Positions 1 to 9,900 of a stretch of 64,000 nt of DNA are shown here, piece after piece. Both the position numbers and the translations under genes were made by a program. The notes under the pieces are model-generated. The model made no database searches. It was not told the DNA's origin and worked only from the letters and a program-made list of their open reading frames with translations. Source of the DNA: Kappaphycus alvarezii. Taxonomy: Eukaryota; Rhodophyta; Florideophyceae; Gigartinales; Solieriaceae. The stretch spans positions 186,001 through 250,000 of the forward strand of contig NADL03000548.1 of NCBI GenBank assembly GCA_002205965.3. The letters run 5' to 3'. The stretch's first letter is position 1; every line of letters begins with the position of its first letter.

Positions 1-567
1 CAGTATGCAACCGAACTCCTTGGCGATGTACTGCCGCTCAAGCCTTGGGATGTTTTGAAAGAGAGGTACATGTGTCATGCAGATGTCCCGCAGCGATGGG
101 AGTTGCTGCAAAGATTCTTGCGAAGAACCCTCTTCGTCTCCCAAAGGTTGTTGAGTAGGCGGCGCGTCATCCGAGAGTGGCTGTTGGATGGGCTACGGCT
201 GTTCTTGCGGGAGGGAAGGTAGAGGAGTGATTGGTTTTCGAGGTTGAGTGACCGCTGTGGAAGACTCCTCTGCGTTCTACGAGCGTGTAGCTCGTGCTGA
301 TGACCTCCCAGGCCGTACCACGTACTCGCTACTGCTTGCAGTGCTCGGGACAACACCACGATACTCTGAATCACGAAACATGTTCTCCATGAGCGGCACG
401 TAGCGGGGCGGGGAGGAAGTTCCAACAAGGCATTCCGGGCAGGGCCTGTACGTGAAAGCGTGCAGATTAGACCTCATCCTACTGGTTACCGACGTGCTAA
501 GGTACCGCTTGTACCAGTAACAGTACCAGTACCCGAGAGGGGCGAGGCAGGCTTGCAAGTCAGTCAT
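1..567 (-). pseudogene. N-terminal part of a non-LTR retrotransposon ORF (runs off the window)
   Basis: One minus-strand frame runs from about 567 to base 1 with two internal stops (TAG at 277-279 and 193-195). It encodes a Cys/His-containing segment (two Cys in a C-x2-C pattern near PCPEC, and a Ser/Thr-rich stretch with His), then an acidic Pro/Gln-rich linker, then a segment with THVPLFQNIPRLER just before the window edge. A Cys/His N-terminus, linker and 'HVP...IP' entry segment is the order I expect upstream of the RT in site-specific-type non-LTR elements carrying a restriction-like endonuclease. C-terminal pieces of such elements lie elsewhere in this window (22.7, 23.4, 38.2 and 52.7 kb). 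The RT itself would lie beyond the left edge. The assignment is inference from arrangement and weak motif resemblance; both stops imply it is dead. Confidence 0.38.
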
Positions 568-1146
568 TTCAGCACGCCTGAGGTAGGCCGACGCAGCCGT
601 TGCCCGCGGCTTGTGGATGGATCTAAGGTGGGAGAGAAGGTCTTGAATGGTCCCTGTCGTAATATATGCACAGCCGAGTAATCAACGGTAAGGAAGGTGG
701 AGGGGGCGATCGGCGAGTGGCTTGAGGACTTTGGAGCATAGCCATGTCCGAGGATCCCCTTACTGTGTCTGGCTGTTCAGGGGCGCGAATGGCCAGACGA
801 ATGTATTTGTCCAAACATGGTAGCTGGGGCTCCCCTAATTCCTACCTAGAAGTCCCGTCGCGGAAGTACTCTGCAATACGGGAGCACGTCGGCTACCCAC
901 CCTCGGTTAAATCCAGGAGCCCGCGAACAAAGCCATGACAACTACCAGCAGTTGAGAAGAAAACGGATGAAGAAAGTGGAGAAGAAAGATATGTACACAT
1001 GTACGACCTGTACAGGGCGGCTGTGCTTCAGGGCATATTTGCGAAGTACTGTCCATTTATTTTAGTATTTGCTTCCATAATACTGAAATTCGGGGATTAT
1101 TAGATGTAATTTTAACTATTTTCATACAGTCAACTGCGAGAAGGTC
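568..1146. other. No gene recognised
   Basis: The first 380 bases are GC-richer with short open frames on both strands, none with recognisable motifs. The rest is AT-richer leading into the MITE at 1149. It may be flanking sequence of the truncated non-LTR copy. Confidence 0.5.
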
Positions 1147-1148
1147 TA

Positions 1149-1592
1149 GTGTCTATCTGTCATAGCACTGTCCTCATAGCACACTTCGTCCTCATATGAC
1201 GACAGTTTCCGTTACATTTTGGAAAGGCAAACTTTTTGGAAGCCCGAAATTTTTACTGCAAAATAGATTTTTTATGTTATGTTACAGTGCAGTAATTCTT
1301 ACTGTACATGAGCATTCGTTTCTGAAACCCCCCACGATAATTCGAACTATATTTCCTTCCAAAATGAAGTCGTTTTCACAACTTCTTGCGAAGAGCCGAC
1401 GCTGGTTAGCGAAAACTGGTCTAGCCTTAACCGAGGTCAACAATCTTGAAAAGTTTGTTTTGATCGGCCATCTACACTCATGAACTAATGCGGAGGGACA
1501 AAAAATGCGCTGAGGTAAAAAAATTGTATTGAAAAAGAAGTGCTAAAAGTAGTCCTCATATGAGGACATTTGTCCTCATATCCAATAGACAC
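1149..1592. mobile_element. MITE-like element, 444 bp, TA target duplication
   Basis: The element starts GTGTCTAT and ends ATAGACAC, a perfect 8-bp inverted repeat, and is flanked by TA at 1147-1148 and 1593-1594 (TA lies within a CTAG on each side). Sub-terminal copies of GTCCTCATA occur at both ends, and GTCCTCATATGAGGAC near the right end is itself a palindrome. It carries no transposase. TA flanks fit a Tc1/mariner/pogo-type non-autonomous element; a CTAG duplication is the alternative reading. A diverged relative is seen around 17.85-18.03 kb. Confidence 0.6.
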
Positions 1593-1639
1593 TAGTGGTT
1601 ACTTGTACTGTACTTATCTCTGTGAGGGGTGGTCGTACA

Positions 1640-1755
1640 GTCAGTTATGTTGATCCTGCTACATGATTTGAATGCAAGCTCATAAGACTCCCAACCTTCG
1701 CACCACTCGCAGTAATCGAACTCCGCTTTGCCCCCTTCCTGAAGTTTCATGCAAC
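1640..1755 (-). repeat. Dispersed repeat, copy 1 (CxWC motif)
   Basis: This stretch is similar to 4455-4560 and 59087-59180: each has a 'gatcctgc(c/t)acatg..ttgaatg' block and, about 45 bases later, 'gca(c)c..tcgcagt'. Read on the minus strand, copy 1 gives YCEWCEGWESYELAFK and copy 3 gives HCDWCKDYESRGHAFK. This suggests a formerly coding unit with a C-x2-C pair. Product unknown. Confidence 0.45.
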
Positions 1756-1984
1756 CCACGAAGCTTTCTGTTTAAAACGTGGTACCATACTTGCTCGTAC
1801 AAATGAGTAACGTGATGCTAACAATCTTTTAAGACAAGCTGGAAATACCGGTTTCTACTTGAGTGACTGAAGATAATTGCTTCCACTCACATAATACTGC
1901 ATTTCAGGTAAATTTCTGAGGCAAAGAAAGTTTGTCTTGTCCCCCTAAGTCCACTGTGTATGATTGTTTTGATTAAATCAACGA

Positions 1985-3578
1985 TCAAAATCCTTGAAAA
2001 CCACGTGATGCCATGAATAGTCTGCTCGCATATCTTTCTAAAGAGGGCCTCCAGGCTTCAACATTCAGATCACTCCTTTCTATCTTCAACCTATCTAGCC
2101 TTGCCCGAATTCGATCGATATACCCCAGAGATGCAGAGGAGTCTATCAAACTCATCGATGCACCATTCAGAACATCAAACCCCTCGATACGCAACTCCAG
2201 AAGGTGAGGATGAATATCCGTAACGAAGCCGAGTATATATTCGATCCTTTCAAACATGTTTTCTTCGTTACATACGTCCATTAGATGGAGAACTAATACC
2301 TTCAAAGTAGTACTGGCAGAGCATAAGACCATTCTTAGTTGATTCCTTTTCATCAAAATCTTGGACAGGCGCAAGATTTCAAGCCGTTGAGCGTAGCGAA
2401 TAGTTTCAGATAACACTGACCATGGGGCAGAATACAACTGCTGATATACCGATTCGTCTCCGTCTTCGCTCAATTCAATATCACCCTTCTTCCCAACCCC
2501 CCCTCACAGAATGCCTCGCTCGTGTCCCATTCCAAGTCAAGGTAAGAAAGGTTACCAAGGAGCGGAAAGATATCAAGAAGGCCAAACCCAGTAGCCATTG
2601 AAAGTTTCAGCGTTAAAATTCGGGTCCTTCCGGAAAGAACTGCGTTCTGAGCATTCTGTACGGAGGACGGTGCCCTTCCTCTCGAATAGGAAATCCTAAC
2701 CACGTCGTTCCTGAAATTCGGAAAAGCATGAATCCCAATTGAGCCTGACAGTGGTAAAGCCAAAGGATGCCTCAACACCCTAGTTGCTACTTGCCCGGGA
2801 CACTTGGACAACTGAAGGATTTCAGGCCCGGACATGTTACTAACCAGCGTCCAATATCCTCTCCCAGATCCTGAACACGAGCAATTCAAAATGAGCCACC
2901 TTACTCTCCCGAAAGCCTCTGCAACCGCGACAGCGACTCTTCCAATGCCGTTGAAAAAGCATGAACAGTTTCCGACGGTACAGCAACGAATTTCTAGTGC
3001 TTGCAGTGCCTGAAGACTTGCAACAACAGCACTTATCCTGGGGACTGAGGAATCAGCATGAACTATCAGGGAAAGTCTTCTGATACTATTGCTGCCAGTA
3101 ATGTCGCGAAGGAAATGCGAGTCCCCTGGCATTAACAAGGTGTGCAAAGCTGGTGCCTCTAACAATTTTGTCATGTATGGTTGAACCTCTCCATGAGGAT
3201 GAAAGTTGAGGTGAGATATGTAGGGCCACAACAGTCCTGATAACTGATTACGTACCCTGTTGGAATCTTCGTAAGATGCCTCCTCGGTGGCAAGATTTTC
3301 TATTTCAAACGGGAGTTTTCCTTGTCGACAGAGCTCCACGGTTAATGATCGAAGAAAATTAGGTGATTCTTGAAACGCCATTCCGAAATCATTAATGCGC
3401 AGGTATTGGCTGGATAGCCTGCTTAGCAATGCGTAGATTTTGGTTTCAGGTAGCTGGGTTTGTACTGATAGACTGGAACCTAGAGGAACCAGTGCCCGCG
3501 AGATGATTCACCGAGGTCTAAAGCATCGGTAGCAGCTTCGGTAGGAGCAGTTTCGCTGCGATTCTGTGTCAGAGGCAT
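1985..3578 (-). pseudogene. Leucine-rich (LRR/F-box-like) protein gene with frameshifts
   Basis: Two long minus-strand frames abut. The upstream one (3429-2470, 319 residues) is open further upstream without a Met; an ATG at 3578 begins a short N-terminus (MPLTQNRSETAPTE) in another frame. The downstream frame (2473-1985, 162 residues) follows directly. Adding one base to the C7 run at 2497-2503 would join the two long frames. The protein is rich in Leu with irregular repeats of the LxxLxL type (for example LSYLDLEW and LEILRLSK). That fits a solenoid such as the LRR part of F-box/LRR proteins, but no F-box is visible. No membrane segment or signal peptide is obvious. Either this is a live gene with sequencing indels or a young pseudogene. 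The LRR call is inference from composition and spacing. Confidence 0.45.
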
Positions 3579-3834
3579 GTTGCTCACTCGACGTTAGGAT
3601 GCAGGGATCGATCACTAAACGAATGAAAGATAGCAACGTTTGTAGCAATTGCTACTCAGCTATAAGAGAATGGATTGCAATCGAAATCTCCGCAATGCCT
3701 ATCCGTATTTTGTAGAGGGGAGAAAGTGACCTTTTATGAGCAAGCATAGAAACGTTTCCTGAGAAAAACTGGTATCAGGGAGAGGTTTTTCTTCAAGAGG
3801 AAAGTACACAAACCTGATATATTTATATTTCGGC
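3579..3834. other. Upstream region of the leucine-rich gene
   Basis: No second gene is visible here. It would contain the promoter of the minus-strand gene, but I see no distinctive element. Confidence 0.35.
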
Positions 3835-4092
3835 CTACAGTACAGTACAGTAAAACTACCGAGGCTGAAAATTAAGCAATGTTCACGACACAGTACAGTA
3901 CACATGTAGGTTCAAGTTGCGCACCAAAGATGAATTTTTCGGTGTTGATGAACCCGGCGAGGGCGAAAGTTGCAGTACTGGTTTGCTCGATATACTGTAC
4001 TGTGCAAAAGTACAGTACAGTACGCACGAAGGTACAGTACAATGATGACACTGCAGTGTAGCTATACTCATTTCCTTACTGTACTGTACAGA
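3835..4092. repeat. 258-bp element bounded by GTAC pentamer inverted repeats
   Basis: The left end is CTACAGTACAGTACAGTAA. The right end reads, on the opposite strand, CTGTACAGTACAGTAA. Inside are more TACAG/CTGTA blocks at 3890-3903 and a hairpin at about 3992-4023 (TACTGTACTGT ... ACAGTACAGTA). The same pentamer palindromes recur at 16.7, 37.8, 52.6, 54.5, 55.0 and 57.2-57.4 kb. It could be a MITE or a self-complementary microsatellite. Confidence 0.5.
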
Positions 4093-4109
4093 AACTAACC
4101 GACCATTGA

Positions 4110-4620
4110 GCTAGGATCAAACTGAATGATCCATTTTGCGACTGCGCAGAATCGCCAATCTCCATGTTCTCGTGTCATTCCCTTCTTCACATGACATTAC
4201 CGTCACCTATCCTGTAGCGTTACCAAGTCCTTGATGGGAATACTCTGTTTCCTCCAAAACTCCCCCGGTTCTCAGCTCTTTGAAGGGGAAACGCTTGGGT
4301 GTTTTACTCCTGCAAGATAGATTCGACTCTATCTTCAGATACTCAAGACAACCACAATCGACTCAAAGAGCACCTTGAGGCCTCCCATCAAGGAGTCCGT
4401 CTGAAGTAACGTCTCACTGTAAATGCACCCCTACTTCCCTCTGCTACTTGGACTTTAGATCCTGCCACATGGGTTGAATGAAAAAGTTCAAAGGACCAAA
4501 AGTCCTCGCACCTCTCGCAGTAAACCAATCCCATTTGCCCCCTGTATGGTTTCATCCCCGAGACTCCAAGTATTGAATCGTGAGAATTCTCGTTGTGGCT
4601 CCAGTACTAATGTCACGGAC
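4110..4620 (-). repeat. Dispersed repeat, copy 2 (matches 58.5-59.2 kb)
   Basis: The block 'gggtgttttac..ttg.aagata.attcga' at about 4296-4325 followed by a 'gacaac.acaatc.actcaaa' block matches 58.78-58.85 kb. The CxWC-type block follows at 4455-4560 as it does at 59.09-59.18 kb. The two copies are collinear over roughly 500-700 bp but diverged. Minus-strand reading gives short shared peptides (SKTPKRFPFKELR here, CKTPKPSPFGRALKELR there). Nature unknown. Confidence 0.45.
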
Positions 4621-4969
4621 CACACCCAAAACGAAAATGTCCCTAGAGGCTAAGCTGCTTCTGCGACTATCTTTCGCATTGTTCGCACAGAACCGAAATG
4701 AAGCGGCGCCACGATCGTCATGTCATTCTGCTGGCTTGCGATTTGGAACAGGCACCTAGACACCGGGGGAATGATAGGGCAGTTTACTCCGTCGTCTGAC
4801 ATTTCTAGCGAGGAGAATCTAAACGGAGTTAGGAGAAAAACAAAAAAGGGCCTGCGCCTCTGTGACCATGTGACTACTTCGACCGGTCAAGGCAGGCGAG
4901 CTAGACAGTAATTAAACTGCGAGAAGGGCTTCATTGCACTAGACACGACACTCGTGCATAAAGGTTTAC
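4621..4969. other. No gene recognised
   Basis: Flanking sequence between the dispersed repeat and the left LTR of the old Ty3-type element. A short plus-strand frame exists at 4720-4911 without motifs. Confidence 0.4.
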
Positions 4970-5428
4970 GTAACAATGTCTCCGCTTCACCTTTATGTAA
5001 AAGAGACTTGTTCGCTGTCGTTATTCCATTTCTCTACTCTACGCTGGTTTTACAGGAAAACTGCATTGCCCTGGATGAATTTAGAAGGTCCATGTAACCG
5101 GCTAGAAGTTTTATTGCTGCGTATTTTTTCCTTCAATGTTTTTAGTTGAAGTGGAGTCCCACGTCGTCGTTTTATTCATTCAATTATGTTCTCGACGGTA
5201 CTATTCTATGGTTAAAACTCTATTTTCTAGGACTTTCTACTGGGTTCACACAAGTGTAGAAGTTATAGAGTAGAGCTACAGCGCTGTCTATAAAGGGGGG
5301 CGCTAACTTGGATATTTGGAGGAATCAGATACTCTACATTGACCTTTTGCACCCAAATTTTAGAAACAGACAGCTGTGGTCTCAGCTATTTCCTCATCAG
5401 CACCTCTGCTTCATCTGTCTCTGTTTCA
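4970..5428 (+). repeat. 5' LTR of the old Ty3-type element
   Basis: It aligns to about 20417-20907 through many shared blocks (CTTGTTCGCT, GGAGTCCCACGTC, GTAGAGCTACAG, TATAAA(A)GGGGGG, AGAAACAGAC). The end CTGTTTCA matches CTGTTCCA at the right copy, consistent with a terminal CA. CTATAAAGGGGGG at about 5289 is a plausible TATA box. The start is placed near GTAACAATGTCTCC, with TGTACCAATGTCTCC in the other copy. Confidence 0.65.
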
Positions 5429-5429
5429 A

Positions 5430-5436
5430 TGGTAGT
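5430..5436 (+). other. Split primer-binding site of the old element (first half)
   Basis: After the LTR end CA (5427-5428) and one spacer base comes TGGTAGT. The site resumes after the nested insertion as ATCGACTTTGAC at 13681. TGG is the expected complement of a tRNA CCA end. The cognate tRNA is not identified. Confidence 0.5.
5432..5436. other. Left target-site duplication GTAGT
   Basis: GTAGT immediately precedes the outer LTR start (TGAT at 5437). It is repeated at 13676-13680 immediately after the far LTR end (ATCA). The length of 5 bp is typical for Ty3-type integration. Confidence 0.85.
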
Positions 5437-6156
5437 TGATAGGGGTAAATCGTCGGGAGAAGAGATACTTAGAACCAACTACCCCAAGACGGAGGTGTTG
5501 CGAGCGACAAAAGTGCTACCGTGGTATAGTTGAACAAATAAAAAGGAGTGTATATGGGAGAGAGTTGAGAGGGCTACAAGCAAGTATAAAAGGGGCAGGG
5601 TCTACCACTGATGCTCTGCGACCAGCTTAGGAAAAAGTTTTCTAGGGTCTGAAGTTGACTCTCAACTTCCTACTACTCGGAGCTTGACCTGAAGTTGTCT
5701 GCCAACTTGCTTGACCTCTCAAGGAGGAAGCACTTTACTCAGCTTATATAGACTTTTCGGCTAATCCTAAAGTCTCAATCAAACATACTAAATACCATAA
5801 AACGCATTCACGGGAATCGTGTGAACCAGAGAGACCATTAGAAGATATTTCCTCAAGGTAAATATCTAGGTGCCATACCCATGCCAGCCACCCATCGGCC
5901 AGGGGTGGGAATTGATGTGGCCATTATATAGACCTTTCAGAGTCACTCGTAGTATCACCCACAACCTAGAACTGTACTGACATCCACTATGACAGCGTGT
6001 CCTAAAATAAAAAATCAACCGATGAATTTGCCACACTCACCCAAATTAAAAATATCTTGCAAATTCAAAAACTGTAAAAATATCTTCCCAGTTCCAATAC
6101 TGTATACAATTATGGTCCTCATCTAAATTTTTTCGTGTGCGAATTTGCGCACATCA
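5437..6156 (-). repeat. LTR-A (outer, 720 bp)
   Basis: TGAT...ATCA, matching LTR-B throughout except four substitutions (near 5535, 5597, 5644 and 5755). In coding orientation it contains TATATAA-type boxes (complements of TTATATAG at about 5745 and ATTATATAG at about 5926). Its inner end adjoins a 25-bp copy of the polypurine-tract region. Confidence 0.9.
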
Positions 6157-6186
6157 CGCCCTCCCGCTCAAGACGAACGTCGCAAA
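6157..6186 (-). other. 30-bp internal remnant between two LTRs
   Basis: The first 25 bases match 6907-6931, the polypurine-tract side of the full internal region. The last four bases, CAAA, match the primer-binding-site side next to LTR-C. It therefore looks like a complete internal region deleted down to its two extreme ends, joined with a single intervening G. Confidence 0.8.
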
Positions 6187-6906
6187 TGATAGGGGTAAAT
6201 CGTCGGGAGAAGAGATACTTAGAACCAACTACCCCAAGACGGAGGTGTTGCGAGCGACAAAAGTGCTACCGTGGTATAGTTGAACAAATAAAAAGCAGTG
6301 TATATGGGAGAGAGTTGAGAGGGCTACAAGCAAGTATAAAAGGGGCAGCGTCTACCACTGATGCTCTGCGACCAGCTTAGGAAAAAGTTTTCTTGGGTCT
6401 GAAGTTGACTCTCAACTTCCTACTACTCGGAGCTTGACCTGAAGTTGTCTGCCAACTTGCTTGACCTCTCAAGGAGGAAGCACTTTACTCAGCTTATATA
6501 GACCTTTCGGCTAATCCTAAAGTCTCAATCAAACATACTAAATACCATAAAACGCATTCACGGGAATCGTGTGAACCAGAGAGACCATTAGAAGATATTT
6601 CCTCAAGGTAAATATCTAGGTGCCATACCCATGCCAGCCACCCATCGGCCAGGGGTGGGAATTGATGTGGCCATTATATAGACCTTTCAGAGTCACTCGT
6701 AGTATCACCCACAACCTAGAACTGTACTGACATCCACTATGACAGCGTGTCCTAAAATAAAAAATCAACCGATGAATTTGCCACACTCACCCAAATTAAA
6801 AATATCTTGCAAATTCAAAAACTGTAAAAATATCTTCCCAGTTCCAATACTGTATACAATTATGGTCCTCATCTAAATTTTTTCGTGTGCGAATTTGCGC
6901 ACATCA
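6187..6906 (-). repeat. LTR-B (3' LTR of the coding unit, 720 bp)
   Basis: TGAT...ATCA. Differs from LTR-C by one base in the run near 6389 as far as I can see. Followed in plus coordinates by the complement of a polypurine tract. Confidence 0.92.
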
Positions 6907-6919
6907 CGCCCTCCCGCTC
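6907..6919 (-). other. Candidate polypurine tract
   Basis: On the coding strand the bases just before the 3' LTR read GAGCGGGAGGGCG, purine-rich and directly abutting TGAT. This is the expected plus-strand primer position. Confidence 0.65.
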
Positions 6920-6939
6920 AAGACGAACGTCCCGGCTCG

Positions 6940-9900
6940 TCACTGCTCTTGTTGTTCTTGTGGGAGTTCTATCCATTCATCAGGGAGAGTATAGGGTTCA
7001 CTATAAGGATATGGTAGTAGCTCATTTCCAATATGATGAGAGAGTGTGTACCGTGCGATGACCGGCTCATCTCCTTGGTCAAGAGTTTCGTAGATTCGGC
7101 GTATGGTTTCATAGTGTTCTCTAATGAGCTCCTCCCGTTTCACTTCTCCAAACCTTCCAAATGTGAGGTAGTAAACGTAGTATGCAAACTTTTCTGGCAA
7201 CGGGTCCAGAAACGGGTATCTGAAGGAGAAAAAAACTCGCAACATAAGGACTGAGTCCTCACGAGTAAGGTGCGCCCCGTGAATGGTCTGGAAGCACATG
7301 CAAATACTAATTGCAAAAAAGGAAATTACTTCTGCTTCTCGTGGGTCCTCTGTCATTTCGCGAAGCCAACGTCTAATTGGTAGCCGTCCAATAATTAAGG
7401 ATGCATAGTTTCCCCCTGGGAGACTAGGCGGTGTTTGAGGCGATCTTCTTGGCGATCTTCCTCGCTGCTCCCGACGCCTTGCCCTCTTCGATGATCCGCC
7501 CCGATCACTTGATGGTCCAGCTCGTATCATCATCACGGCCTCGGGAGGATCCTGGTCTTCGGCTGAGGTTGTATTTCTGAGCGGAGCAACGTAAGGTTCC
7601 CATAGAGGATATGGGACCAGTCGATATTCCATATCAGGGGGCAAGCTGTAACCTCTCAGTCGCACATCTTGGTTGTTCTTGAGAAATACGTAAACTGGAC
7701 GGATAATGTTCAGATATGTTTGCGACAAGTCTCCGATAGCTACCATTCCATACCTCCCTATAGAGTAATGATATATGACTTCCACAAACTCTGGACCTGC
7801 TTCCGTGAACCTTCCGTTTTGGAATGAGAATAGAACTCTGATCAATAGTCGGAAATCTTCTTGAGGTAGCAATGGTCCGTTCAACGTACGAAAACATAGG
7901 CATATATTAATGTAGAAATGGATGATTACGTGGAGTTCGTAGTAGTCACGCGTAATCGAGATGATCCATTCCCAGGCCCTTTTTCCTCCCATAGGAATCA
8001 TTCTATAGTTAAAGATGAGTATGCCTCGTGGTTGCGCATAGTCCTGTGTGAGAAGGAATTCTTCAGGCCTCTGATGGTAAGGGACCAGACGACGTGCATG
8101 GATTGCCCTCCTTGATCTCTTCCCTGAGCTTGAACAGAGCTTATAATGCGGGTGTCTTTCCTCCGTGACGATGCAAGGGTTCGAGTACTTTGTTTGGAAA
8201 GCCGGCCACTTCACAGCCTGTTGCATTGCTTTTCCGTGTGCTACAAGTACTTTAGAGCCGACTGAGAAAGTTTGGACTGGAGGCTCTTCATCCTTATTTC
8301 TTGTCTGTGTTAGCGCGCGGTGTGATCTCCAGCTTTCGGTGGCCAGTAGTTCGACCTCTCTACTCTCTTCATCGATAATATTTGTTTCCATATCTCTCTG
8401 TAACATTCTAGGAGCTCTTCCGTACATTAGCTCAAACGGTGACCGTCCACTTCTTCCTCTTCTTCGCCGATAGCCGTATAACACTTTTGGTAAGGCATCT
8501 TCCCACTGGATTTCATTCTCGGACATAGTTTTCGATATTGATCGTTTGATGGTTCCAACCATCCTCTCCGCTTTCCCGTTTGACATAGGAGCATATGCGA
8601 GAACTGTCTTTAGCTGAATACCTTTTTCTTCCAAGAAACGAAGCAGTGAAGTTGCAGTAAAACAAAGTGCGTTATCCGAGATGATCCTTTTTGGAAGACC
8701 AAACGGTTCAATTATTTCTTTTTCGATGAATCTCAGGACCACTTCAGCATTGGCCTCCTCAACTGCAACTGCTATTGGCCATCCAGTAAGATGTTCCACC
8801 CCTATAAGGAGATATTTGTTTCCGGAAGAGGTTTCCTTGAATGGGCCGGCAAAGTCAATTGAAAAGGTTTCAAAGAGACCGGAAACTGGAAAGCCTAGAG
8901 TTGTCTTATACTTTCGTATTGGCGTGAATTTTTGACAGTTGTCGCAGCTTTTCACGAAGTTATAGACGTCCTTATGGATACTGGGCCACCAGAATCTCTC
9001 AGTAACGAATTTCTTGGTTGTTTCGAGATCCCAATGCCCTAACTCATCATGAAAAGTCCTCAAGATCTTCATTCTTTCTTTCAAAGGGGCCACTAGTCGA
9101 GGACCGGCTTTCGTGTGTCGGAAGAGTTTCCCATTCCATAGTGTAAAAGCCTTTTGATTCCTACGTACCCAATTTCTGTGTTCAATATCAACCTTTCTCA
9201 TTTCTAGTCCATCCAGGAATTTAATTAGTCCGTCAATATTAGCTTCGTACTCGTTATTGTTCGGCACTTGCACCTCGGCAACTCCGACGATGTTCTCGGA
9301 AGCTTTTTCATTTGGAATCAGTGGATCCCTCAAGCGGGATAGGTAGTCGGCAGGCTGATTATTGCGTCCGGGCCTATACACAATTTCAAACCGATATTCT
9401 GCGAAAATGTCGAGCCATCGGGCCAAGCGGTGATGTACATCTTTCTTTTGGAATGCTGTCTTAAGTGCCTGGTGATCAGTTATCAAGACAAATTTCTCGA
9501 GTGATAAAAGGTATACGCGAAACTTTTTCAGTGCGAAGACAACAGCGAGCGCTTCTTTTTCGCAGACTGAGTATCTCCTTTCCGCATCATTCAGAGTGCG
9601 ACTTGCGAATTGAACCGGGTGTAGTCTTCCGTTTTCATCTTTTTGGGACAAAACGGCACCCAAAGACCGTTCTGAGGCATCTGTCTCCACAACAAATGGT
9701 CTCTTGAAATCTGGATACATGAGCACTGGGGGGACACATAGCTTATCTTTAAGCTCTTCAAATGCGGTTTGCATTTCCTTGTTCCATAAAAATTTTCCGT
9801 TCTTTGTTGTGCTGGCATGTAACGGTGCTGCAGTCTTGGCGAAATCTTTGATAAATCTCCTGTAATATGAGGCCAGTCCTAAGAAGCTTCGAACCTCCGT

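Noticed and set aside
75..428. Several 60-145-residue open frames throughout (for example 75-428 minus, 8165-8473 plus, 11065-11508 plus, 49346-49783 minus, 61860-62327 minus).
   Set aside because: They lie opposite or out of frame with better supported coding sequence and show no independent motifs.
5437..6156. Independent solo LTR next to a full element.
   Set aside because: The target duplication brackets LTR-A and LTR-C together, and the 30-bp remnant between A and B comes from the element's own internal ends.
6940..7970. Envelope gene making the Ty3-type element a retrovirus-like agent.
   Set aside because: No separate ORF, signal peptide, furin-like site or C-terminal anchor; the segment is a duplicated domain fused in frame to pol.
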